A stretch of 64,000 nt of DNA, from contig NZ_AUEP01000010.1 of the NCBI RefSeq assembly GCF_000426045.1, forward strand, positions 62,001-126,000. The letters are read 5' to 3'. A program made the translations under genes and the position numbers. The notes under the pieces are model-generated. The model was not told the DNA's origin. It saw nothing but the letters and a program-made list of their open reading frames with translations, and made no database searches. The stretch comes from Marmoricola sp. URHB0036. GTDB taxonomy: Bacteria > Actinomycetota > Actinomycetes > Propionibacteriales > Nocardioidaceae. Positions within the stretch are counted from its first letter, which is position 1; the number at the start of each line of letters is the position of its first letter. Positions 10,429 to 18,853 of this stretch are shown piece by piece.

Positions 10429-10635
10429 TCAGAGGATGGCCTTGTTCAGGATGGCCTTGTTGAGGATCGCCTTGTTCAGGATGGCCTTGTTGAGGATGGC
10501 CTTGTTCAGGATCGCCTTCTGGGTCGGCGCCTTGGCGCTCGCTGCCGTGGCGGCCGGTGCGGCAACGCCGAAGGACAGGGCGGCGATCAGGAGGGCGGCG
10601 AAGAGGGTCTTGACCCGGATGCGGATCCTGCTCAT
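10429..10635 (-). CDS. secreted KAIL pentapeptide-repeat mini-protein (copy A)
   Basis: 68-residue protein of unknown function. Residues 1-34 form a clear Sec signal peptide: basic start, hydrophobic core at about 10-30, and an ASA cleavage site. The predicted mature part is KAPTQ followed by five KAILN units and a final KAIL, so every mature residue falls in a five-residue register and the protein stops exactly at Leu. The A-x-L-x-x spacing resembles pentapeptide repeats, but six units are too few for a stand-alone beta-helix; the lysines make it strongly cationic. AGGAG lies 6 nt before the ATG. A paralogue (37891-38079) has the same design, which argues strongly that this is a real gene. 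Confidence 0.8.
   Translation of the reverse strand: MSRIRIRVKTLFAALLIAALSFGVAAPAATAASAKAPTQKAILNKAILNKAILNKAILNKAILNKAIL
10432..10518 (-). repeat. 15-bp tandem coding repeat (KAILN units)
   Basis: Five full 15-bp units and one 12-bp unit encode KAILN x5 plus KAIL. Units differ mostly at silent positions (GCC/GCG, CTC/CTG), so the peptide repeat is kept while the DNA drifts. Confidence 0.9.
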
Positions 10636-10718
10636 TTGTGACTCCTAGTGGTGTTGAAGGGGGTGCGTCCGTTCTATCCGGGGTGCGTTGGTAAGGGCGA
10701 TGGCTATATCGGGTCATC

Positions 10719-10740
10719 TATTTCGCCCGAGTCCGAAATA
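10719..10740. promoter_or_regulatory. inverted repeat upstream of KAIL gene A
   Basis: TATTTCG-N8-CGAAATA, perfect seven-base arms, about 85 nt upstream of the KAIL gene start. It is AT-rich against its surroundings and looks like a dimeric-regulator operator; the regulator is unknown. Confidence 0.5.
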
Positions 10741-10748
10741 TCAGGACA

Positions 10749-10773
10749 GAGTTGACTGGAACCCCCTCAACTC
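10749..10773. promoter_or_regulatory. HAIR-like site upstream of KAIL gene A
   Basis: GAGTTGA-N11-TCAACTC has exactly the half-site spacing of the dnaK HAIR. In HAIR register it reads GTTGACT-N7-CCTCAAC, one mismatch per half-site against the dnaK version. It may place the KAIL gene under HspR. Confidence 0.45.
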
Positions 10774-10800
10774 GGTGTCAGTGGGCTAGACGGATCCGAC

Positions 10801-12180
10801 TCAGGCTTGACGCGCGGCTGGGAGGGTGAGTGTGAATATTGAGCCCTGTGGGTCACGTGGGGCATATGTGACACTCCCTCCCTGTGCTTCGGCCAGGGCC
10901 CGGACCACGAAGAGGCCTAGACCAGTTCCGCGTGCGCGGGTCCCCGGAGCCCGCGCGTACTCCTGGAACAGCCGCGGGCGGAACGACTCGGGCACGCCCG
11001 GCCCGCTGTCGTGGACGGCGATGCTGACGTGCGAGCCGGTGGCGTCGACGCGCACCTCGAAGGGCGGGTCGCCGTACTTGCGGGCGTTGCTGAGCAGGTT
11101 GCCCAACATCTGCTGGAGCCGCATCGGGTCGGTGACGACCATCGGCCGGGCGTCGTTGACCACGGTGAGGTCGAAGGCGTCGTCGATGACCGAGCGCACG
11201 ATGTCCGCAGGGTCGACGTGCTCGAGCTGGACCGCGAGCACGCCGTGCTGGGCCTGACCGGCGGCGAGGAGGTCGGCCGTGATGTTGTCGAGCAACCGCG
11301 TCTGCCGGCTGATGGCGCTGAGCATGCGGGAACGCTCGGCCTCGCTGAGCTCCGGCCCGTGGATGACGAGCGTCTCCGCCACCCCCATCAGCACGCTGAC
11401 TGGGTTGCGGATCTCGTGCGCTGCCGTGGCGATGGCTCGGCGGAGAAGCTCGGCCTCGTCGCCGCTCTGTGTCTGCAGGTAGACGACCTGGTCGGTGCCG
11501 CTGTGCCGGACCGTGACCATCACCCGCCGCGGCGGCTCGCCGAGGTCCAGCAGCGTGGAGGCGTCGTGCTCGGGCTCGTCGACCAGATGCGCGGCCAGCC
11601 CCGGGGCGATGAGGGCGAGGTCGGTGTCGGGTGCGGAGAGGTCGCCGAGGAGACGCCCGGCCTCCCGGTTGGCGCGGATCACGTTGCCCCGGCGTACCTG
11701 CAGGAACCCGAACGGGGCCAGCTCGAGGTGGTCGAGCACGGCTGGGCGCTCAGCCGGATCGGCCGCACCGTCGTCGCGACCGGCCGACACCGTGGCCACG
11801 AGCGTGCGGAGCTGGGCGAGCAGCTTGCTGAGGGGCTGCCCCTTCTGGAGGTAGCCGTCGGCCCCCCCGGCGAGTGCCCGGGTGGTCATCTCCGAGGCGC
11901 CGAACCCGGAGAGCATCACCACGATGGCGTCCGGGCGGGCGCTGCGGACCAGGGGCAGCGCCTCGAGCCCGTCCATCACCGGCATGGCGATGTCGAGGAG
12001 CACGAGGTCGGGTTCGTGAGCGGCTGCCGCATCGACAGCCTCGCGACCGTTCTCGGCATGGGCCACCACATCGAACTCGCCGGTGCGTTCCAGCGCCATC
12101 GTGAGCAGGTCACGCAAGTCAGGGGTGTCGTCGACGATGAGCACCCGCAGTGGTTCGGGGTTCAGCGCGACCCCGCTCAC
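10801..12180 (-). CDS. receiver-PAS-histidine kinase hybrid
   Basis: 459-residue soluble signalling protein. Order: receiver domain (about 11-125) with acidic pair D17/D18, phospho-acceptor D63 and Lys113; a PAS-like region (about 150-235); HisKA with H255 in AHEIRNP; HATPase with N box (NLLSN, 361-365), DSGPG (391-395) and GTGLGL (418-423). The kinase domain looks intact. Having the receiver first is the reverse of common hybrids and suggests that an upstream kinase controls this kinase. It overlaps by 4 bp the gene for an ETR1-like membrane protein, its likely input partner. No DNA-binding output is visible. Confidence 0.88.
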   Translation of the reverse strand: MSGVALNPEPLRVLIVDDTPDLRDLLTMALERTGEFDVVAHAENGREAVDAAAAHEPDLVLLDIAMPVMDGLEALPLVRSARPDAIVVMLSGFGASEMTTRALAGGADGYLQKGQPLSKLLAQLRTLVATVSAGRDDGAADPAERPAVLDHLELAPFGFLQVRRGNVIRANREAGRLLGDLSAPDTDLALIAPGLAAHLVDEPEHDASTLLDLGEPPRRVMVTVRHSGTDQVVYLQTQSGDEAELLRRAIATAAHEIRNPVSVLMGVAETLVIHGPELSEAERSRMLSAISRQTRLLDNITADLLAAGQAQHGVLAVQLEHVDPADIVRSVIDDAFDLTVVNDARPMVVTDPMRLQQMLGNLLSNARKYGDPPFEVRVDATGSHVSIAVHDSGPGVPESFRPRLFQEYARAPGTRARGTGLGLFVVRALAEAQGGSVTYAPRDPQGSIFTLTLPAARQA

Positions 12181-12797
12181 GTGTCCTCACCTGCCCCGGG
12201 AGCATCGGTCCGGCCCTCGACCATCCCCTCGACCAACGCCGGGGAGGACCGGAGCGGGCGCTTGCCGAGCTGCCCGCGGTCGTCGCCGAGCAGCTCGGTG
12301 ATCATCTTGCTGGCCGAGGAGATGCTGCTGTCCAGCGCGTCCATGCCCCGCTGGCGCTCGCCGAGGTCGAGGGCCATCCGGGCGACGACCATGCCCTGGA
12401 GCACGGCGTCGTTGAGCTCCAGCGCGCGCTGCTCGCGCTCGACCTGGTCCTTGAACAGCTGGGGGCTGGCGCTGGTGCCGCCGAAGCCACCCCGCAGCGT
12501 CCAGTAGTAGACGGCGACGACGGCGCCGACGAGGTCCCAGAGGGCCAGGCCCGGCCCCCACGCCTTGCGCATCGCGAGACCCTGCTCGAGGTCGACCCCG
12601 GTGTAGGGCATCAGCATGTGCACGAAGTGGGCGCCGTGGTGGACAGCGCAGGTCAGGAAGATGGCGGCCGTCGCCGCCCCCAGGGCGTTCGTCGTCAGCT
12701 GCCGGCTCACCACCAGCGGCCGGGCGATCGCGTAGGAGATCATGAAGTAGGCAATCGAGATCACGGCGTTGCAGGCCGCCCCCAGCGTCCACCACAC
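12177..12797 (-). CDS. ETR1-like three-helix membrane sensor with DHp-like tail
   Basis: 206 residues: three membrane helices (about 8-30, 38-62, 84-101), then a coiled-coil tail (about 115-172) containing ELNDAVLQGMVVARMAL, a pattern like kinase dimerisation domains but without catalytic region. The first two helices align without gaps to Arabidopsis ETR1 (recalled from memory, offset 15): IAYF at 15-18 matches 30-33, Tyr17 = Tyr32, Cys50 = Cys65 and His54 = His69, the copper ligands. ETR1 Asp25 and Pro36 become Asn10 and Ser21, so copper binding is plausible but ethylene binding is doubtful. Extra histidines (53, 57, 60) surround the site. GGAGG precedes the GTG start. Confidence 0.72.
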   Translation of the reverse strand: MWWTLGAACNAVISIAYFMISYAIARPLVVSRQLTTNALGAATAAIFLTCAVHHGAHFVHMLMPYTGVDLEQGLAMRKAWGPGLALWDLVGAVVAVYYWTLRGGFGGTSASPQLFKDQVEREQRALELNDAVLQGMVVARMALDLGERQRGMDALDSSISSASKMITELLGDDRGQLGKRPLRSSPALVEGMVEGRTDAPGAGEDT

Positions 12798-12820
12798 GGC
12801 AGTCCTCCTTCGTCAGTCGT

Positions 12821-13531
12821 TCAGTGCACCGGGACCGTCAGGGTGAGCACGAGCAGCGTGGCTCCGGACAGGGCTGTCCAGGCCCAGGCCGCGCGTCCCA
12901 GGTCGCCCATCACCCGCGCGCGGTCCAGCAGGGGTCGGCGCAGCCCGACGAAACAGGTCGCCGCGACGACCAGCTCCCAGACCGCGCATGCGAGGTCCCA
13001 CCCGCCGACGGGCTCACGACCCAGGCCGAACGGCAGTCCCGCGGTGCGCGAGACGGTCCACAGCACGATCAGTCCGAGGCTGCCGGCGATGCCGGCCAGG
13101 AGCAGTCGGTCGCTGGTCGCGTCGAGGAGCACCAGGACGGCCCAGGCCGCCTGAGAGAGCGTGACCAGCAGAAAGAACAGGCCGAGGTACCACGCCTCTC
13201 CGAGGTGGTGGGGGAAGACGGCGGCATGGCCACCGGCGGCGGCGACGCTGCTGCCGACGGCCAGACCCCTCCAGGTGGAGGAGTCCCGGGCGACCCGGCT
13301 CGACGCCGCGAGACTCGCCTGGCCGGACGTGGTGAGCCGGCCCCCCAGCAGGGAGGCGCGCAGCTCGGCGACGCGCTGGTCGTGCTCCTGGGCGCTGGCC
13401 GGTGGGCGGTGCGTCGTACGCCGGGAGGAACGCGTGGCCGCCTGCACCTGGGGGAACAGGAGGTAGAGGACCCCCGCCAGTCCGAGGACCAGCAGGAGCA
13501 GGTGGAAGCCGTGGGCCAGCAGCCCGAGCAT
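12821..13531 (-). CDS. histidine-containing multi-pass membrane protein
   Basis: 236 residues, unknown function. An N-terminal helix (about 3-25) is followed by a charged loop and four or five more helices (about 87-235). Notable motifs are GGHAAVFPHH at the outer edge of the second helix, then LFFLLVTLSQAAWA, SRTAGLPFG and EPVGGWDL. I recall this motif order from a widespread uncharacterised actinobacterial membrane family. The clustered histidines could bind metal or haem. The start ATG at 13531 has GAGGGGAG just upstream. It is the first gene of the operon with the ETR1-like protein (23 bp on) and the receiver-kinase, so it is probably part of the same sensor. Confidence 0.6.
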   Translation of the reverse strand: MLGLLAHGFHLLLLVLGLAGVLYLLFPQVQAATRSSRRTTHRPPASAQEHDQRVAELRASLLGGRLTTSGQASLAASSRVARDSSTWRGLAVGSSVAAAGGHAAVFPHHLGEAWYLGLFFLLVTLSQAAWAVLVLLDATSDRLLLAGIAGSLGLIVLWTVSRTAGLPFGLGREPVGGWDLACAVWELVVAATCFVGLRRPLLDRARVMGDLGRAAWAWTALSGATLLVLTLTVPVH

Positions 13532-13660
13532 CGACGACTCCCCTCCTCTGGACGTACGCCGATCGGTGCGCACAGTCGCGACGGTTCTGACTGTAGGAGG
13601 ATTCGGGTCCTGGCGCTGGACGACTGGCCACGTCGACCGGTGGCGGGGACCGTGAATTTT

Positions 13661-13704
13661 CGCCAAAGTTGAGGGGAATGGACTCAACTTTGGCGCCGTT
13701 GAGG
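13661..13704. promoter_or_regulatory. HAIR operator of clpB plus an extra half-site
   Basis: Perfect 13-base arms (CGCCAAAGTTGAG and CTCAACTTTGGCG) flank a 9-nt spacer at 13661-13695; the HAIR core is GTTGAGG-N7-ACTCAAC (13668-13688). A further GTTGAGG half-site sits at 13698-13704, next to a possible -10 TAGACA (13705-13710). Confidence 0.88.
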
Positions 13705-13746
13705 TAGACAGAACACCAGCCATCCCGGACCTCTGAGGAGAACCAC

Positions 13747-16329
13747 GTGGACGCATCGAAGCTCACCTCGCGCAGCGTCGAGGTGATCAACGCTGCCGGC
13801 ACTCTCGCCGTCACCGAGGGCAACCCCCAGATCGACCCGGTGCACCTCGCGGTCGCACTGCTGCGCCAGGAGCGCGGCATCACGCCCTCCCTGCTGGCCA
13901 AGGCGGGCGCGGACGTCGCGTCGGTGAGCCGGGTGCTCGACCAGGCGCTGTGGAACCTGCCCAAGGCGTCGGGCTCCACCGTGTCCAGCCCCGCGCCGTC
14001 ACCCGCCTTCACGCGCGTGCTCGCCAAGTCGCTCGACCTGATCAAGGACATGGGCGACGACTACGTCGCCACGGAGCACCTGCTGCTCGCGCTGGCGGTG
14101 GTCGACAGCCCGGTGAAGACGCTGCTCAACGAGGTCGGGGCCGACGAGGAGGCCGTGCGGCAGGCGATCACGGCCGTGCGCGGGAACCGGAAGGTCACCA
14201 GCCAGGACGCCGAGGCGAACTACGAGGCGCTCGAGAAGTACGCCGTCGACCTGACCGCGCGGGCCGAGGAGGGCAAGCTCGACCCGGTCATCGGCCGTGA
14301 CGCGGAGATCCGCCGCGTCGTACAGGTGCTGTCGCGTCGTACCAAGAACAACCCGGTGCTGATCGGCGAGCCCGGCGTCGGCAAGACCGCGGTCGTCGAG
14401 GGGCTGGCCCAGCGCGTGGTCGCCGGTGACGTTCCCGACTCCCTCAAGGGACGCCGGGTGCTCAGCCTCGACCTGGCTGCGATGGTGGCCGGCGCGAAGT
14501 ACCGCGGTGAGTTCGAGGAGCGGCTCAAGGCCGTGCTCGAGGAGATCAAGGAGTCGGCCGGCCAGATCATCACCTTCATTGACGAGCTGCACACCGTCGT
14601 GGGTGCCGGTGCAGGTGGCGACTCCGCGATGGACGCCGGCAACATGCTCAAGCCGATGCTGGCCCGTGGCGAGCTGCACCTGATCGGTGCCACCACGCTG
14701 GACGAGTACCGCGAGCGGATCGAGAAGGACCCCGCTCTCGAGCGCCGTTTCCAGCAGGTCTTCGTGGGTGAGCCGAGTGTCGAGGACACCGTGGCCATCC
14801 TGCGCGGGCTGCAGGAGAAGTACGAAGCGCACCACGGCGTGAAGATCACCGACGCCGCGCTGGTGGCCGCGGCGATGCTGTCCGACCGCTACATCACCGG
14901 CCGCCAGCTCCCCGACAAGGCCATCGACCTCGTCGACGAGTCGGCCTCGCGGCTGCGCATGGAGATCGAGAGCTCGCCGGTCGAGATCGACCAGCTCCGC
15001 CGGGCCGTCGACCGGATGAAGATGGAGGAGCTCGCGCTCGAGCGGGAGACCGACGACGCGTCCCGGGACCGGCTGGAGCGGCTGCGCTCCGACCTCGCCG
15101 ACAAGGAGGAGGAGCTGCGCGGGCTCGAGGTCCGCTGGGAGCGCGAGAAGGCGGCGCTCGAGGGCTCCGGTGCGCTGCGCAAGGAGATCGACCACCTGCG
15201 CGTCGACGCCGAGCGCAAGCTCCGCGAGGGCGACCTCGAGGGTGCCTCGCGCATCAACTACGAGACGATCCCGGCACTGGAGGCGCAGATCGCGCAGGCC
15301 GAGTCGGCCGAGCACGCCGACGAGCGGATGGTCAGCGAGGAGGTCGGGCCAGAGGAGATCGCCGAGGTCGTCGAGGCCTGGACCGGCATCCCGACCGGTC
15401 GGCTGCTCGAGGGCGAGACCGCCAAGCTGCTCCAGATGGAGGAGATCATCGGCCGGCGCCTGGTGGGCCAGCGGGCCGCGGTCAGTGCCGTCTCCGATGC
15501 CGTACGACGCAGCCGGGCCGGCATCTCCGACCCCAACCGACCCACCGGTTCGTTCCTGTTCCTCGGGCCGACCGGTGTCGGCAAGACCGAGCTGGCCAGG
15601 TCGCTCGCCGACTTCCTCTTCGACGACGAGCGCGCGATGGTGCGCATCGACATGAGCGAGTACTCCGAGAAGCACTCGGTCTCGCGGCTCGTCGGTGCCC
15701 CTCCGGGCTACGTGGGGTACGACGAGGGCGGTCAGCTGACCGAGGCAGTACGCCGTCGCCCCTACTCGGTGGTGCTGCTCGACGAGGTCGAGAAGGCACA
15801 CCCCGAGGTCTTCGACATCCTGCTGCAGGTGCTCGACGACGGACGGCTGACCGATGGCCAGGGCCGCACCGTCGACTTCCGCAACACCCTGCTCGTCCTG
15901 ACCAGCAACCTCGGGTCGACCTACCTCGTCGACCCGCTGCTCGACGAGGAGAAGAAGCGCGAGTCGGTGCTGGCCGTGGTCCGGCAGGCGTTCAAGCCGG
16001 AGTTCCTCAACCGCCTCGACGAGATCGTGATGTTCGATGCCCTCGGCAAGGAGGAGCTCGCCCACATCGTCGACCTCCAGCTGGCGGCCTTCGACCAGCG
16101 GCTGGCCCCGCGCCGGATCACCGTCACGGTGACCGAGGCGGCTCGCCAGTGGCTGACCGACAACGGCTACGACCCGGCGTACGGCGCCCGGCCGCTGCGC
16201 CGGCTCGTGCAGACCGCCATCGGCGACCCGCTCGCGCGGATGCTGATCGGTGGTGAGGTGCTCGACGGCCAGGAGATCGCGGTCGACCACGTCGAGGGTG
16301 AGGACGAACTGCGGCTGACCGTGGTGTGA
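13747..16329 (+). CDS. clpB: disaggregase ClpB (Hsp100)
   Basis: AAA+ disaggregase that works with DnaK/DnaJ/GrpE to solubilise aggregated protein. The 860-residue protein has an N-domain (about 1-145), a first AAA module with [14 protein letters not shown] and Walker [15 protein letters not shown], the M-domain coiled coil (about 405-520), a second AAA module with [15 protein letters not shown] and [19 protein letters not shown], and the C-terminal oligomerisation domain. The GTG start has GAGGAG upstream. It is monocistronic and HspR-controlled by the adjacent HAIR; the sensor operon diverges on the other side. Confidence 0.97.
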   Translation: MDASKLTSRSVEVINAAGTLAVTEGNPQIDPVHLAVALLRQERGITPSLLAKAGADVASVSRVLDQALWNLPKASGSTVSSPAPSPAFTRVLAKSLDLIKDMGDDYVATEHLLLALAVVDSPVKTLLNEVGADEEAVRQAITAVRGNRKVTSQDAEANYEALEKYAVDLTARAEEGKLDPVIGRDAEIRRVVQVLSRRTKNNPVLIGEPGVGKTAVVEGLAQRVVAGDVPDSLKGRRVLSLDLAAMVAGAKYRGEFEERLKAVLEEIKESAGQIITFIDELHTVVGAGAGGDSAMDAGNMLKPMLARGELHLIGATTLDEYRERIEKDPALERRFQQVFVGEPSVEDTVAILRGLQEKYEAHHGVKITDAALVAAAMLSDRYITGRQLPDKAIDLVDESASRLRMEIESSPVEIDQLRRAVDRMKMEELALERETDDASRDRLERLRSDLADKEEELRGLEVRWEREKAALEGSGALRKEIDHLRVDAERKLREGDLEGASRINYETIPALEAQIAQAESAEHADERMVSEEVGPEEIAEVVEAWTGIPTGRLLEGETAKLLQMEEIIGRRLVGQRAAVSAVSDAVRRSRAGISDPNRPTGSFLFLGPTGVGKTELARSLADFLFDDERAMVRIDMSEYSEKHSVSRLVGAPPGYVGYDEGGQLTEAVRRRPYSVVLLDEVEKAHPEVFDILLQVLDDGRLTDGQGRTVDFRNTLLVLTSNLGSTYLVDPLLDEEKKRESVLAVVRQAFKPEFLNRLDEIVMFDALGKEELAHIVDLQLAAFDQRLAPRRITVTVTEAARQWLTDNGYDPAYGARPLRRLVQTAIGDPLARMLIGGEVLDGQEIAVDHVEGEDELRLTVV

Positions 16330-16361
16330 AGTTCTCAGACGGCCTTGCTTGAATGAGGCCC

Positions 16362-17609
16362 ATGAGTGACAGCGGATCCACCCGACCTCGCCAGTTGACC
16401 CTGGCCGGGTGGTTCGTGGTCGTCGGGTCCGTGATGCTCGTGATCACGGTGTACACCTCCATCGCGACCCTCAACTCGGTCGAGACCCGGGACCGCGTCA
16501 CCGACTGGCTCTCCACACCGACCGGTCAGGACCTCGGGCTCAGCGTGACCGATGCCCTCTCCGGGCTGCGCGTCGCCCTGATGGTGACCGGACTGTGCGC
16601 AGCGGCGTCGGCGGTGCTCGGCTTCTTCGTGCTGCAGCGCCACCGCGGCGCCCGCATCGCGCTCAGCGTGATCGTGGTGCCGATCCTGCTCGCCAACCTG
16701 ATGACGGCACCGTTGACCGGTGGCCTGCTGGGCGCCCTGATCGCGGCCGCCACCGTCGTGCTGTGGACCGGCCCGGCGCGCGACTGGTTCGCCGGCCGGC
16801 CGGTGCGGCAGCCGGCCGCGCCCCAGCCCCCGGGCGAGCGGCCACCGGAGCCGACCCCGCCCGCCTCCCAGCCGCCGGTCGCACCGCCGCCCGCCGACCT
16901 CTCCACCCAGCGGCCCTCCGACGCGCCTCCTGCCACCACGGGGTTCGGCGAACGTCCGGCCCACCAGGAGGTGAGCCCGCCCCAGCAGCAGTGGGCCCCG
17001 CCGGCCGGGCCGCCGATGGCCTACCAGCAACCAGCTCCCACCTTCGCCGTCCCCACGTCGGTCAAGGTGGCCTGCGTGTTCACCTGGGTCTTCTCGGGCC
17101 TGGTCGCGCTGGTGTACGTCGCCCTGCTGTTCGTGCTCGTCGTGGCCAGGGACGACATCGTCGACTACGTGACCGGCCTGCCTGAGTGGCAGCAGTCGAA
17201 CCTCTCCTCCGACATGCTGACGCCGGTGCTCTGGCTGGGGTCGCTGCTGTTCCTGGCCTGGTCGGTGGGCGCGATGGTGCTGGCGTGGTTCACCTGGCGC
17301 CGGCACAACTGGGCGCGCTACCTCCTGGCCGCGAGCGCAGGTGTGTCCCTGCTGGCCTCGGCCTTCGCGTTCCCGGTCTCGCTCCTGCACATCGTCGCGT
17401 GCATCGCCACCATCGCCTGCCTGTTCACCGCCCGCGCCCGCGCCTGGTTCGCCATGCCCACGCACGGCTACTGGCCGCCCCAGGGACCACCCCCAGGGCC
17501 GCCGCAGGGACCGCCCTTGGGCCCGCCATCAGGACCGTCCTACAGCTCGCCCCCGCCACCCGCGCCGGGACCGCCGCCGGACCAGCAGGGCAAGCCACCG
17601 GTGTGGTGA
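16362..17609 (+). CDS. proline-rich multi-pass membrane protein
   Basis: About 415 residues, unrecognised. Residues about 10-145 carry four hydrophobic segments; about 150-225 is a Pro/Ala/Gln-rich linker; about 225-365 carries four more helices (VKVACVFTWVFSGLVALVYV and following); the last 45 residues are a cytoplasmic-looking PPGPPQGPP tail. This looks like two tetraspan blocks joined by a low-complexity linker. An ATG at 16353 is an equally possible start, and neither has a good ribosome site. Similar proline-tailed membrane proteins are common near the actinobacterial envelope; no function is assigned. Confidence 0.7.
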   Translation: MSDSGSTRPRQLTLAGWFVVVGSVMLVITVYTSIATLNSVETRDRVTDWLSTPTGQDLGLSVTDALSGLRVALMVTGLCAAASAVLGFFVLQRHRGARIALSVIVVPILLANLMTAPLTGGLLGALIAAATVVLWTGPARDWFAGRPVRQPAAPQPPGERPPEPTPPASQPPVAPPPADLSTQRPSDAPPATTGFGERPAHQEVSPPQQQWAPPAGPPMAYQQPAPTFAVPTSVKVACVFTWVFSGLVALVYVALLFVLVVARDDIVDYVTGLPEWQQSNLSSDMLTPVLWLGSLLFLAWSVGAMVLAWFTWRRHNWARYLLAASAGVSLLASAFAFPVSLLHIVACIATIACLFTARARAWFAMPTHGYWPPQGPPPGPPQGPPLGPPSGPSYSSPPPPAPGPPPDQQGKPPVW

Positions 17610-17634
17610 CGACCCCGTCGGCCTGAGCCGGTCG

Positions 17635-18807
17635 TCAGGCCCGTAGGTCGACGCCCCGCAGCCGTCGCACGCCCTCCTCCAGCACGTCCTGCTCCTTGCA
17701 GAACGCCCAGCGGATCAGGTGACGGCCCTCGCTCGACTCGTCCTCGTAGAACACCTGGTTGGGGATGGCGACCACGCGCGCCCGCTCGGCCAACGCAGCG
17801 CAGAACGCCTTGCCGTCGGCGTGTCCCCACGAGGACACGTCGGTGGTGACGAAGTAGGTGCCCTGCGGCACGTGGACGTCCAGCCCCAACGCAGCGAGCG
17901 CGTCGCACAGGTAGTCGCGCTTCTTCTGCAGGTCCTCGCGGAGCTGCTCGTGGAAGGCAGCCTCGTGGTCGAGGGCCTGGGCGATCGCGGGCTGGAAGGG
18001 CGCGCCCGAGGAGTACGACAGCCAGTTCTTCGCGCCCTCGACGGCCGCGACGAGGTCGGCCGGACCGGTGGCCCAGCCGATCTTCCAGCCGGTGAACGAG
18101 AACGTCTTGCCCGAGCTCGAGATGGTCACCGTCCGCTCGAACATCCCCGGCAGCGTCGCGAACGGCACGTGCTCGTGATCGTCAAAGGTGAGGTGCTCGT
18201 AGACCTCGTCGGTCACCACGACCAGGTCGTGGCGGCGGGCCACGTCGGCCACGGTCTCGAGCTCCGCTCGGTCGAAGACGTGCCCGGTCGGGTTGTGCGG
18301 GGTGTTCAGCAGCAGCAGCTTGGTCCGGTCGGTGACGGCGGCTTCGAGCTCGTCGGCGGCGAAGCGGTAGTCGGGGGCACGCAGGGTCACCGGACGTCGT
18401 ACGCCGCCCGCGAACTGGATCATCGCGCGGTAGCTGTCGTAATAGGGCTCCCAGACCACGACCTCGTCGCCGGGGTCGACCAGCCCGAGCAGCGCCCCGG
18501 CGATCGCCTCGGTGGCGCCTGTCGTGACCACGACGTTCTCCGGGGCCAGGCCCAGGCCGTAGTGGCGCTGCTGGTGGCGGATGACCGCGTCGACCAGCTC
18601 GGGGGTGCCGCGGCCGGGCGGGTACTGGTTGCGGCCGGCCCGCATCGCGTCGTACACCGCCTCGATGACCGTGTCCGGACCACTCTTGTCGGGGAAGCCC
18701 TGCCCGAGGTTGACCGACCCCGTGCGTACGGCGAGGGCCGACATCTCCGCGAAGATCGTGCTGCCGACGCCGTCCAACCGGCGGGCTGCCCTGCTGTGCT
18801 CAGTCAC
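17635..18807 (-). CDS. class I/II PLP aminotransferase
   Basis: 390-residue fold-type I aminotransferase. The PLP lysine lies in SSSGKTFSFTGWKIGW (about residue 236); TPHNPTGHVF and VVTDEVYEHLTFDDHEHVP bind the cofactor and substrate. This pattern, with VNLGQGFPD near the N-terminus, fits the group annotated as methionine/kynurenine-type aminotransferase or N-succinyl-diaminopimelate aminotransferase DapC; the exact amino donor is not clear. The GTG start at 18807 has TAGGTT (minus strand, 18814-18819) 6 nt upstream, so it is probably leaderless. It is convergent with the proline-rich membrane gene. Confidence 0.85.
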   Translation of the reverse strand: MTEHSRAARRLDGVGSTIFAEMSALAVRTGSVNLGQGFPDKSGPDTVIEAVYDAMRAGRNQYPPGRGTPELVDAVIRHQQRHYGLGLAPENVVVTTGATEAIAGALLGLVDPGDEVVVWEPYYDSYRAMIQFAGGVRRPVTLRAPDYRFAADELEAAVTDRTKLLLLNTPHNPTGHVFDRAELETVADVARRHDLVVVTDEVYEHLTFDDHEHVPFATLPGMFERTVTISSSGKTFSFTGWKIGWATGPADLVAAVEGAKNWLSYSSGAPFQPAIAQALDHEAAFHEQLREDLQKKRDYLCDALAALGLDVHVPQGTYFVTTDVSSWGHADGKAFCAALAERARVVAIPNQVFYEDESSEGRHLIRWAFCKEQDVLEEGVRRLRGVDLRA

Positions 18808-18853
18808 GCCACGAACCTAACCCCACCGGACGACCCGGCTGGTCTCGGCCACA

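Noticed and set aside
10432-10518. Tandem repeats that could be read as a CRISPR array
   Set aside because: The units are contiguous 15-bp codon repeats with no spacers and encode KAILN.
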